From the NCBI GenBank assembly GCA_946811695.1, contig OX328125.1:45994845-46058844 (forward strand): DNA of 64,000 nt, given 5' to 3'. The notes beneath the pieces were generated by a model. The model did not search any database. It was not told the DNA's origin and worked only from the letters and a program-made list of their open reading frames with translations. Positions 11,437 to 23,560 of this stretch are shown here, one piece after another. The translations under genes and the position numbers were made by a program. Position 1 is the first letter of the stretch, and each line of letters starts with the position of its first letter. This DNA comes from Gonocerus acuteangulatus. Lineage: Eukaryota > Arthropoda > Insecta > Hemiptera > Coreidae.

Positions 11437-11483
11437 AATTTTAACCACCGTTATTTTTAAGATCTATAGGTTCTGAAACGTAA

Positions 11484-11575
11484 AATTTTCTAGTCGGCAC
11501 TTCCGGATTGCGTCATGAGGTCAATCTCATAAGCGGGGTTACTCCCTATGGTGGGAGGAAGGAACCGCACTAAAA
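11484..11575. repeat. Dispersed repeat (ctagtcggcacttccggatt family)
   Basis: It begins near ttctagtcggcacttccgga and runs into a short hairpin, tccctatggtgggaggaagg. A close match lies at 39967-40055. In both cases the repeat follows a TA-rich array within about 60 bp. No coding capacity is seen. Confidence 0.6.
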
Positions 11576-12166
11576 ACTAAAAGTAAAATATATCAACATA
11601 CCTCCGATTTTATAGTATCCAAAGAATCTCCATAAGGTGACATCGCTTTCAGAGTAGTTAACACATTTCTAAGGCAGATCGATAATTAATCCGAAGACAC
11701 AAGCAAGTCTTCTGATGTTTAGCTAGAAACATAATCTACCACAGCCTAGAACATGAAGTTTAAGAGCTTAGAATGAGAGAACTGAAAAAAAAAGCACCGG
11801 ACGACACCGCAATCTCTGATGATACTGAAGCAACGATGGCATTCTCAGAGGTATTTATCAAGAACAAACCGAAGCCGATGACAATCCACCAGACCCTACT
11901 ATCAAATCACCGGTGCTACTACAAACAGTCACTGCCCCACTTCTCGTCATTCATTCAGTGTTGTCATCCAGTCTCATAACAATGACATAAAGTTGCATAG
12001 CTATTATCTTACATTGATAAACCTTATGCTCCCAGGAACTGCATCATCTCACCGTGTTTCCGTAATCGCCAAGACTGCAACAGGAACCTCCCAAGAGTAT
12101 TTATTAATTTTATTTTTATTCATTTATATTTTCTTTGTTAAACGTTTGTTTTCTAGAATCAATATT

Positions 12167-12372
12167 TATTTAAATGTTAACGTCCATTTATTATTAACTA
12201 CGAATTTTAGGACGGGTTATCTATAGGTTACCACCCTTTTCTAGCCAGGATAGGGGTGATGCCTTTTCTTTTTTCGAAAGAAAAACCACCGCCCCTAGTG
12301 GGAATCGAACCCACGACCTTTGGCACGGAGTGTTAAGAGCTCACGCCTTAACCCTCACGGCTACCGGGTCTC
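12167..12372 (-). mobile_element. tRNA-headed SINE (family S2), full-length copy
   Basis: On the minus strand the head reads ggagacccggtagccgtgag, with a Pol III A-box-like region and the B box GGTTCGATTCC. The body follows (aagggtggtaacctatagat) and then an AT-rich 3' end. It is flanked by a perfect 14-bp duplication, ctagaatcaatatt (12153-12166 and 12373-12386). Other copies are at 47563-47772, about 61888-62045, and broken at 52330-52428 / 54415-54475. Confidence 0.85.
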
Positions 12373-12599
12373 CTAGAATCAATATTATTTCAATTTTTAA
12401 AAGCATTTGTTCAAATAACTTTAAAATTATTTTTGTACTTTTGTTTGGAAAATTGATATATTTTTATTGTTTTTTTTTTTTTCTGCAAAACCTGAAATTT
12501 AGGTTGATCAGCACGTTCTGTGGCAAGCAGCCCAATTCAGTTGGGCAGCTAACTATATTTTCATTTTAAAATAAAGTTGCGTTGAAACAACTTACCATA

Positions 12600-14260
12600 A
12601 CAAAAATTCTTAACTTCTTAAATGTAGAGTATTTATTCTAAAGCCTAATAAATATTCTTCAAATTAGTTTCAGGTATACATTTCGTTAGGACCATCTGAA
12701 TCATAGGAAATGGTGCACGATGATTCGGAAGTGTTAGTTTGAAATAATGAGTTCTCATATTTGCCTTATGGGAAGCATGCTAACTTGTCGCACTTTCTAC
12801 GAGTCAGACTGTGTTTTAAAATAGGTAATTTTTAATGTTTTTTTGTTTTGTTTTTTATTACTAACTTTTTCACATTAATGAAAGCAACTAAAACAGAGGC
12901 ATAAATATTGATGATTCTGCGTTTTGTTATCTCCAAGAATCGTTTAAATAATTCTTTAGACATCTTTGTAGTAAATTTAGAAACAGGCTGTCTCTCCTGG
13001 AGCACGATTATCTTCAATATTGAAATACCCTTATCAGCAAACAGACGAGGTAAGGTTGTTGTCCGTGCTTCAGTCTTCTGCCCAAATCAACACTCTTCAA
13101 GGTCGCAAAGGTCCAATAGCTTCCAGTTGCTATCCTGAGCAAACGTAAATAGAATCTAATATTCTTACATTTTTTTACAATTGGAATTTCCAAAGAAGTA
13201 TTGTTTTTTCTAAATATCTTAATATTTAGCCTTTGGGCCGGGGGGAGGGGTTAGAAGGTAGCAAATTTAAACAGCTTTCATTTGTTATAGAATATTCATG
13301 TCGCTAGGACGCAGGGTTTCCGATATATAAGCGAACCCCCGAAAAACGGGACCTTTTAACCCCCCTCCCCCCGGCTCAAAGGCTACGGGCGGGGACTTTT
13401 GATATGTTGACCTAACTAGCCCAAAGAGAGTCACGAAATCAAAAATTGTGTTCCAAACATTTCCATCTATAGCTGTTTTTGAGCATTCATTGCCTGGACT
13501 GTATTAAATTTCCTAGAATATGTAATAATGATTTCTATCTTGTAATAAAATATCCATTATTCTATTACTATTCATTATTATATAAATTTCGTTTATTATT
13601 ATATATACTTGTGAAGGTTACTCCTAAACAATATAATGTAAATGTATTGTATCCATAACATTTTGAATTATTAGAAAAGAAGGCAAACCTGCAACATTTC
13701 CAGGTTTTGGATGTTCTACGAAGCCAAACAGCTGAGTCAATCAGTTAGGTGTAATTGTGAGTCACGAGGACCATACGTCACTTTATAACGTGAATTAGGG
13801 TTTAAGGATAACTCCTCTTATCTTCAACTACAAGTCCACAGTTTTTCTCTTTAAAAATAATTTATGTTTTTCTATTATTCAGAGGAAATTGTGGTACAGT
13901 CTGTGTTGTTTTGACGGGGTGTAAAATAATCGATCTACATAGTAATATCAACCTACTTAATTCATAGGAGTCACAGTACACGTGCAGTGTTTCGCACTTC
14001 TTTACGTGGGCATATATAAGGTAGGGATCTACGCCCCCCCCCCCGAATTCGGTAAAAATGTGTCATAAAAACCTTAAAAATAAATTAAATAAGATCAATT
14101 AGTTCAGAAAAAATAATTTTGTCGGGGTGTGATAGCGTTTTAATTGGTTATCTATTTTAACTTCTAGATTTTTACTATTCCATACCCCCAAATGCTTTCA
14201 GCCACCCCTCGAAATTATTTTCTATAAACAGCCATGCTTCTTTAGGAGCTTATATTATTG
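12600..14260. other. Non-coding stretch with C/G-run repeat debris
   Basis: There is no recognised gene. Two blocks with G/C runs (about 13230-13390 and 14015-14220) resemble the unclassified G-run repeats at 2735-2915, but I cannot align them reliably by eye. Confidence 0.35.
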
Positions 14261-14301
14261 CTAGTTTACACAAGCTTAGAACTTGTCCCTGGCTTAGTGG
14301 C

Positions 14302-14536
14302 GGCTAAAGGGAGGGGCTTAGCTCCCCAGAATGAAAATTCACAATATTTTTCAATTAAGTTAGAAAAATAAATGGTTTAGGCAAATTAGTAGTAATAAGT
14401 TCTAATTAATGTATGTTCTTAGTTTGTCTAATACTTCCTTAATGATTTCCAGGTGCTTCGTTATAAAAATTTGATTCTACAAGCCCATAGTAAATTAGCC
14501 CCCCCCCCAGAAATGTTAGTCTAGAGCCACCTATGC
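14302..14536. mobile_element. Nested insertion with repeated flanks
   Basis: The sequence ccctggcttagtg occurs immediately on both sides, which looks like a 13-bp target duplication. The inserted block has short G/C runs near both ends (gggaggggcttagctcccc; agccccccccc). The outer element continues across the insertion. The class of the inserted repeat is not known. Confidence 0.55.
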
Positions 14537-14919
14537 CCTGGCTTAGTGACGTTGGATAAGAAGCGTTCGGTACGGTCCATCCAGTAATGAACATAATCGT
14601 CCATCTTGTCACTCTCACTAAGCTGGCTCAGTGACAAGTACTCGTTCACACATAGTGAACAAGTAGCATTCAGGACAGTCCATTAAGTTGTCACATAACA
14701 CTTTTTGGGCTATTTGCTTTTTGCTTGGTAAGTAGAATCTATTCCTTGTACTTGCCGCATTTACTAATATTTGTCACCGATACGTCACATAATAAGATCC
14801 TCTATTTACGTATCTGTCTAACATTATTTGTACAGGTAATCTGAAAAGCAGATATATCTATCTTTGAGAATAACATTACACCAATTTAGAATAACATTAC
14901 ACCAATAACAATAAAAACA

Positions 14920-15360
14920 AGCAATGTAGTAATAATGTGCAATATTAGTCTATGGATAATGATAAGGAATAATGTAATAATAATAATGTGTAATATAAGT
15001 ATATATATAATAATAAGGAATAAATGTAATAATAATTATATTAATGAATAAAATAATTATATAGATATAATAATGTACGCTATAAGTCTATAGATAATAA
15101 TAATGTATAATGTATGTATAATGTAAATATAAACAATATAGATATAGTGCAATAATATACGCATATGTATATATGTGTGTGCATGTGTATGAATTCTGTA
15201 ATCATGTCATCATCATTTATTGTCAAATCATCATATCTCCATTTATTGTTAAATCATCATTTATTGTTAACACTGTTATTATCATTTATTTTGTAATCAT
15301 GTAATCATCGTTTATTGTTATAGAGTATATCGCTAAAAACTGCGAAACTTTTAATAAATA
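14920..15360. repeat. Degenerate AAT/ATA-rich low-complexity tract
   Basis: Runs of taataat, tataat and tcatcattta words on one strand, without any reading frame. It lies inside the 14261-16062 element. Confidence 0.75.
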
Positions 15361-15613
15361 AAAAAAAAAAAAATATTTGTCACTAAAAAAGAACCTGTTT
15401 ACACATAGCTAAAGATGCTTGGCTACGTGACAAGTACTCGTTCACATGCCGGTCGACAAGTGCTTTCACTATTGTCTTCACTTGTCACTCTCATTAAGCT
15501 GGCTTAGTGACGAGTACTCATTCACACATAGTGGGCAACTACGTTCAATGCAGTCCATCCAGTAATTAACTTGTCACGTAACACTTGATGGGCTCTTTAC
15601 ACGATGTGACATG

Positions 15614-15882
15614 CAGGGCTGCCACATCTCAGAGCCGGTCCCGGGACCAGATCACGGGCCCCCACTTCTCACACCCGGGTCCCCGCTTCTCAAAGCCAGA
15701 ATGAAGATTCTAGTACTTTGGGCATTTTAAAATTATTTTCATCTTGAGTTTTGAGCAAAATGAGAATAAAAGCCGACAATCAGTGCTGCAAAGGTCACTT
15801 TCGGTACTTTTTTCCAATTAGCGAGGATCGGCCCGGGCCCGGGACAACTGTACCTGGTTGTCCCCCCCATGTGGCGGCCCTG
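15614..15882. mobile_element. hAT-type MITE with perfect 8-bp duplication
   Basis: The element starts cagggctgcc and ends ggcggccctg, which are inverted terminal repeats. It is flanked by gtgacatg at 15606-15613 and again at 15883-15890. An 8-bp duplication with CAG-type ends is the hAT superfamily signature. At 269 bp it has no transposase. A second copy lies in inverse orientation at 39183-39415. Confidence 0.85.
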
Positions 15883-16062
15883 GTGACATGATACAACTGC
15901 ATAGTAGCATGATGCTGGGGGAGCTTACTTCTCCCTTAGTAAAAATAATCCATTCCTGTTCGCTTATACTTGCCTCGTTTACTACTGCTGTCAGTTAAAA
16001 ATAACCTGTGTACACAAAGGGACAAGTGCGTGGATGACAAGTTCTAAGCTCATGTAAACTAG

Positions 16063-19000
16063 GCATTACAAGAGAAATATTAAGTTTCCGTTAAGTTCCA
16101 AATAAGTCTAGTTATTAAGCAGTATTTGCAATCATGCTAAGTAATGAAGTACTCATGAGTTGGATTTTTTTTTTTTTTTCTCTTGGTGATACAGGAATTG
16201 ATCATTTTCTTTTGATAGGGCTTTACAGCTTAAAAATCATTTTTCTCAGAAATTTCCATCTTTGTCCAAGGTGAATAAAATTAGTGCAAGCCTATCTATT
16301 CACTTATCCCAACTAATAATGTTATTTTTGTTTAATTCATCAAACTTTTCTTATTGATAAATTTCTTTCATTATAGAAAACGATTCGCTACTCCAGATGT
16401 GGATGATTCTGAGTTCTGTTGTGTAGGAAAATAAAAACAATGAGCTCAGATTTTTTAGGAATAGAAAAGTACATATAATTAGAAATAGGTCCAAACTGCC
16501 TTATTGATAGACAAAATGAAAAATTTTGTTCTACGATGGAATATTTAATAGTATATTTGAACTTATCATGTACGCCATAGAGGAGAAGTGATAAAATCAG
16601 GGTGTAATGGATTGAAACAACATAGTATGTATACATGTTCAAAGGAGACCGTATGACAAGAATGGACTGGTACGATTGAAGAGCCTCTATTCCAATCCAA
16701 TCTGATTCTTCTAACTAGTTGGTACTTTGTAGACTGAGGGAAGTATTACAAATCTCAATTTTTTTTTTTTTTTTTTTTTTTTAAGAAATACTCATCTCAT
16801 TTCAAAACAATAATTTACTTACTGGTTTTTCAAGTCAATAGGATCTTATTTTTCCAATATTTTAATCTTTTTGCTCTCTATGTAACTGGAAATTCTTGAA
16901 ATTCTTTTTGGATTTTTTTCCAACTCTTGGATGATAAGAAAGTGCCTTGATCCTACCAAGTAGTTATTTAATCCATTATATAATTTGAATAAAATGTATG
17001 AAGCAAAACTCATGAAGGCTGTGTAAGGAATAATGATATTGAAAATATAATTCAAATAAATTTTCAAATTAAAATTCATCAAATAAAAATTCAATTAAGT
17101 ATTTTAAAAAATTACTATATGATGTATAGAGAACTAAGAAGTAGAATTCGAATTTACTTACTGCTGGGCTAGAAGGCCATGAAATTTAATAAAGAACGGG
17201 TTTTAATCATATTGAAAATCTCACTAATTCACCAAAAACTGAGAGATGTCATTCAGTATTATTTCTGCATTTAAGAGAAACTCCATTCTTTAGCAGAAGA
17301 AATCAAAATTAATTAACTTTCCTGTTTATTTTATATAATTCTTGACAATCACAATATAACTGCATTATGTAGTAATTTCTAAAAGGACATTTCATAAATT
17401 TGCACACAATAAATGATCTTGGGAGTCAATGAACCATTAAAAAATAAATAAATCTTCTGTACATAGCAGTCCGGATTTAACACGTAAAACAAGAAAAGTT
17501 ATCGGAATTATGGATTCATTTTAAATATTGTACTACATTGTTTTTACCAAAAAAAGGTAAGAGGGGAAAAATGATAACAAGGTTTTTGGGTGATACCTTA
17601 TCTTGATAGTTTACATGCAATAATATCATTGTACTGATGTGTGTTTTAAGTATTTTATTACACGAAAACAATAAAATATATATATTTATATATACAAATG
17701 AAATTAAGACAACTAAATATAACACTAAAGAACAGACTTTACAACAGTAAATAGGTTTTATAATATAAACTCTGTACATGTCAAAACTTGTACTGTTTAT
17801 ATTCTATTAAAAAAAATATACATCACGGAAATAAGATATTATAGAGTAAGATTTCAGGGTTCAAATCTTTAAGTTAAACAATAGCTAAACAAGATTAACC
17901 AAATATCACACTGATAATCCCCAGAAAAGGGATAAGCCACAGAAATTTGCAATTAAATTACAATTATCCTCGATAATCATGCTTAATAAAATTTAATTAT
18001 TAGCTATTGTCAACATAATTAGTTATAATTTTTATCAGCAATATAAGCAGAATGTATAGCTCCTTTATATTTGTCCATGGTTTAAAGTAGTCCAAACAGG
18101 AGACTTATATGTATGAAACATTAATACAATGTTATAATAGGATTCAACACATAATTAAATAAAAATTGAATTTTCCTATTTTAACAATTAAGTAGAACTA
18201 ACACTGAAAGGTTTCATTCAGCCAAATAAATCCATTGCAGACGGGATATCATTTAAAATGTTGGTAGTATACCTGATACCTGTACACATTTTGCCACAGC
18301 GAAGATTACATTTTTTTAAATATAACATTCTCAAGACTTTTTGAGTTTTTCAAGTGTGCTAATTAATTTTTTTTTAAATTAAAATTTTTAACACTTAGTT
18401 CATTCTATCAAAACAGTGATTATTATTAGAAAAAAAAGATCTTTGAACATACACACAAAAGTATATTATTTTATTCTCTTTTTATTTTTCTAAAATAAAA
18501 TCACACTAGCCTCAGACATAACATTGTCCATTTTATGAAAATAAATTACTAATTCTAAGTGGGGAACACTGTAACTCACTCTTCCATAAATAGGACAAAT
18601 ATTAATAAAATTTCCATATTGTATTAACATTCCTAAATCCGAACATTTTCTTTACGGCTTTGGTTTGAAAGAGAAAAATCCTCTATTAAAAAATAACAAT
18701 TATCTAAAATATGTTTTACGTTCCTCCAATGCCTTGTCTACACTTACACAAAGGTATAGGCATACTTTAACCCAGATTTAATATACTGCCTAAGAGAAAA
18801 AAATAGATGCCTAAAATGTAACATCATAAAGCAAACAAGAACTCAGGAAAAGCTATGTCTTGCATACATTCCTATGTTCAATATTGCATTTAACTCTATT
18901 ACATAATGAGAAGGATAAAATCAATATATTATCAACTCCCACTCATTTCCATGAAATACTATGAAAATTAAGAAAACGGTTAAAATATCAAAGGTTTGTG

Positions 19001-19814
19001 TCACTAATGAAACCAAGAGCAAAATTTCTCTAAAAAATGCAAAACTACCATCTAGAAAATAAAAGGTTACTCTATACCACTAAAGCAACTTTAACAAGAC
19101 AAATAATTGTATATGGCACAGAAGAAAATAATTAACCCATCAAAAATTCCATTATAACTGAAGGATAAGAAGTAATTGGCCTGTCCAGATATGAAAAGTA
19201 AGTCAAGCCCAGTGAAAAATATCTTCATAAAAAAAAGAACCAAAAAATCAATACCGCTTGTAAGGCTTTTTTTTTCTTTTTTTTTTTCTTTAATTTGCTT
19301 TAGTTATGGCTTGATATTGTATATTGTTAATAACTTGCTCAACTGATGAAAAACATTTTTACTGAGCTACCCTTTTTATCTCATTGTGTTAAAAACTCAC
19401 ACAATGTGTGACATATTAGTAAATAACAAATTTTTTATACCTTTTTTATAGCATCTTTTCTGATTATTTGAATATAATAATTGAATATGACTAAATTCAT
19501 TCAGAATAACAGCATATCTTAGATTTTTGTAAGCATATCTATGGAAAATATAAATTAGAATTGTCAACACAGATTATATTTAAGAGTTATATTTTATACA
19601 GGACTTGCTTTGCAACTGGACAACTGGGAATAATAACACACTTTTTATAGAATTTAAAACAATCGATAAGAAAAAAACAAATGACAAAATAAAACCAATA
19701 ATTTCATACTAAGTGTATTTACCAGGGAATATAAAGGTTTAATTCCACATAGAAATGAGTGGAGGGTGATAATGTTACTCTTCAAACATCCATAAGAAAT
19801 TTTTCAAATTCATG
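16063..19814. other. AT-rich flank downstream of ubiquilin, possibly with its 3' UTR
   Basis: About 3.7 kb are very AT-rich, with poly(T) runs near 16170 and 16760, and almost free of recognisable repeats, unlike the introns. The part next to 19815 must include the ubiquilin 3' UTR. I cannot place its end because many candidate poly(A) signals exist. Confidence 0.4.
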
Positions 19815-19894
19815 TTAGCTCTGAGGTGTCAGCTGGCCATTACCTAATAGCCTCTCAACTGCAGCATTTACGTCACCAAATGTAGCAATTAGAG
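19815..19894 (-). CDS. UBQLN: Ubiquilin coding exon 10 (end of UBA, stop)
   Basis: Encodes [18 protein letters not shown], the third UBA helix, then a short tail ending in TAA. The acceptor is TTTTTCAG. Confidence 0.94.
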
Positions 19895-22800
19895 CTGAAA
19901 AACCACAATAAAAAATTAGAATATTACTTTAGAATTTTCAAAGCCACCAGTTTTTTTTTTTTTTTTTTTTTTTCAAAGATACACCATTATCTTATTCTAT
20001 CAATCTTAGTAACTTCTGTATTAAATATTAAACAGTTATTGGTGGATTTTGATACTTAGTGAAAAATGCAACATAAAATCTTAAAGAGAGGGAAGATTTA
20101 AGGCGCCAAAACAGGAAATTGACACTATCCTAAGCAGAAATTACTTTCTTCCGCACCTTTTCAACATTTGCTCTAGGAACCATTACCAATACGTTTCTCA
20201 TTTTATTACTTTTTTTTTTTTACTAAAATAATAATTTTACTGCTAAATGTAATTTAAAACAAAAACCCAACAATTAATAGTGAGTTAAACAGAGACAAAA
20301 TCCCGTGGCAAAGAATAAAACTAACACTTTTAAAGTTTTAAGCACTCATTTCCCTGAGTGACATGAAATTGCCGAAAACACTAGTGCGATTGTAGGTCAA
20401 GAATAAGAGTAAGGCCTCTCGTCCAGTGGAACCAAAAAGCTGCGAACTGCGAAGCAACAAATTCAGGCGAACGCCGATCGTCCGAATTCGTGCGAATGCC
20501 TCTCGCCCATTGCTTCAGGAGTTGTCCGAATTCGCAGTTAACTTGATGGGTCGTCAAAAAGGTTTTTCTCATGATTCTGATGAAAAATTTTTCGATTTGG
20601 AATATCACCTTTGATTCATCGACTGCTCCGACGACATCAACAAAGACGGGAAATGTGGGCGAATCACATTAATGCCAAAAGAAACGAGTTCGGTGAATTT
20701 TCCCATAAAATGGAATATTTAATGAGAAAGTATTTGAAGATATTTCCACAAATTTTGTGGAATGATCTTCAAATAGACAATGACCACCACTTTTCCTATT
20801 TTCGAATAAGAAAGGATACATTTCGATAGATTCTTGACAACATTTATTCTAAAATATTTTGTTTCCCGTTGATCCCACAGATATTTCCTGTCAAAATTAA
20901 CTTGAGAAGCAAAATTAACTTCTCACAGTCCATTTTTAACCATGACATTTCGCACTCATTCGCGACTATAAATCCCAGCAGGATGGGATCGGTTCGCACT
21001 TTGGACGAGTTAGGACGAACGATACGGGCCCAGTGGACGCGGTCCACGATGGAACCACGTGTTTGGATTGTTCGCACATGTTCATCCGAATTCGGACGAA
21101 TTCATTTCGCAGCTTTTCGGTTCCAGTGGGCGAAAGGCCAAAACGAATAGAGAATTTTTGTCCCTCTAGCAAAATTAGCTCCTACTGGAGAATCCAAGAG
21201 TTTATTTGAAACTTACCTTGTATATTTGCTTCCCTATTAACAAATCCCATTGCAGAGAGCTGCTCTAACTGAGAACGATACCTTTCTTCGGGTGGTTGAC
21301 TAGGGTTTTGGCCACTTGCCATATTGGCCATCTGAGCAAAACAAAAAAAGGTAGAACACATTTATTAAACAATTATGTTTTACAAACAATTCAAACACAA
21401 TATTCATAGAAATAAAAGAAAAATTATGATCAAAAATGAATTTAAAAATCCCTTGCTTAAAATAAGAGCAGCATTAATACCAGAATTAATTTACCTGTTC
21501 CTGGCTATCCCAGATGTTGAGGTGAATCAAGGAATGCCCAACATATCAGTAGGGATGGAGGGATTCCTTGATTCGCCAACAACACAACTTGGGCAGACTA
21601 ACGCTAGCATTTATCCAAAATCTAGTAGTGATCACAAGATTTAAAATCTCAGGCCACTACCTCTCCCCGAATAGAGATGGACAAGATATAAATAAGTCTG
21701 ATGGCAAAGAAAAATATTTAAGCCAGAAATGAAAGTTAAACGGTATGCAATCAGGAAGTATTGCCTATGACATTTTATAATCCATAGGTAACAAAACAAA
21801 ATTGTTCAAAGTTCTTTGTTTTTGTGTTCATATATACATTTATTCTTATTATGGTGCATCGACATCAGGGCCATTAGCGCCGACATTCAAGGGGCAGCAA
21901 GGAATTTTCTCAACGAGCCATGAAATGAGAAAATTCCTGCCGCTGCACAGTGTTTCGATTGTACAAACTAGGTGGACAAAAGTCATGTTCAAAATTCTAA
22001 AATTTGGTATTGGAATGATGTAAACAATACACCAAAACATTGCACTATAGTATTTGTTTATGTCTGAAACAGTCTCCCTTTGGCGCTAACGACATAGATG
22101 TAGATGCGCCGTAAAAAAAAAAAAAGTCCCCCTTGTGAGTAGTAAGGTCGAAAGGTATGAATCCGTATCAACATTGAATAAATTAGTTGAATTCCTGACA
22201 TCATTTCTAACACAAAAATTTAAGTCTTCCTAATTTTATATTAATTAATTGTTGGATATAGATATTATTTATGCTGGTTAGCGCTGATTTTTCTCTATTA
22301 AATAATTCTGACTGATAATTAAAAAATATTAAAAAAAGTTTTTAAGATGAACGGATGATTCTTTCCTTGTTTCATAACTTTAAAGGGATAATAATGACTT
22401 GTACCCATTTGTACACGGGCTGATTTTTCTATATATAATAGCTGAACCCTTCCCATTTATAATAAGATGTGTTACAGCCAGCATACTCGAGTACAACATT
22501 TTTATTTTTATTTTAGAGTACTTTATTTCGAGGAGGAATTGTCTTGAAGCACCCAAAGCAAAATAAGAACTCTTTTCTCTTTAAGTTCCTTTCTTGCACA
22601 TTTAATTTGGAAAACCTTACCAGCAAATCTGATAGGAATATCAAAATGAGGTTGGCTAGCTATGCCTCCAAAAGTTTTGATAAATGGGTTGCTGCGGGAA
22701 AAATCAAAGCAGTGTTTTTTGGCAATTAACAAAAATTGGTTGGATGAAGAGATAAAATTCGAGGTTCAACGTACTGTGCTGCGACCTTCCACATCATTTC

Positions 22801-23501
22801 AAGATTCCACTAAAGTAGGAAGACACTTTTGTGAATTGAGTGCACAAATCACATGATTGAATGTTCAGCTCATCAAAAAATTTGATGTAATACTGAGAAC
22901 ATTGTTCTCTGGTTTCGAAATAAATACAGATAAAGGCCATAGCCGGGTAAGCATGGGTTGTCGGCCCCAGAAAGGTTTTTGCTTGAAATTTGGAGGATCA
23001 AACTAGTCCCTAAAAAAAGGCCTAAAGCCAAATTTTCAGCTCTGAATTCACACCCCACGTCGAATAAAAAAAAGAAAATCGAAATTCCTTTGATTATTTA
23101 TATCTCAGGATTGAGTTGTCGGATCAGAATGAATAAAAAAGGAAAATACGCATCTTTCTTAAGGCTTTTAGAATAAAAATAATTCGGCTTTCGGCGACAT
23201 CACGTTCAATTGTTTTTTTGTGTTTTTATTTTTTAATTATTTTTTTTATGGAGTATCTGTTTTGGTACAATCACAAAACTTTTTGTGAAAAATCTCTTAG
23301 CATCCTTGTACTACCTCAATTTTTTTCGAGACGCTCCAAGCGGTACGCTATAGTAAAAAAAAATCGATTCTTTTTTGGTATATATTATGGAAAAGCCAAC
23401 AGGGTTATATTTAATTGTAAATTAATAATTAATTATATATATAATATTTTCGACTATGTATTAAATGTTTGTTGATAAACATTATTATCTGTTTTATCAA
23501 T

Positions 23502-23560
<59 letters not shown>

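Larger units (their letters stand above)
14261..16062. mobile_element. Long DNA element with 27-bp terminal inverted repeats
   Basis: The left end ctagtttacacaagcttaga continues to acttgtc and is mirrored at the right by gacaagttctaagctcatg ... aaactag (ending 16062). Subterminal direct motifs (gacaagtactcgttcacac) occur several times. It contains two nested insertions (about 14302-14536 and 15614-15882) and an AT-rich simple-sequence core (about 14920-15360). No transposase is seen, so it is non-autonomous. Confidence 0.65.

Noticed and set aside
11773..11979. 68-codon frame starting MRELKKKAPDD as a small gene
   Set aside because: The start looks protein-like, but the frame shows no domain, no neighbouring exon and no Kozak or splice support.
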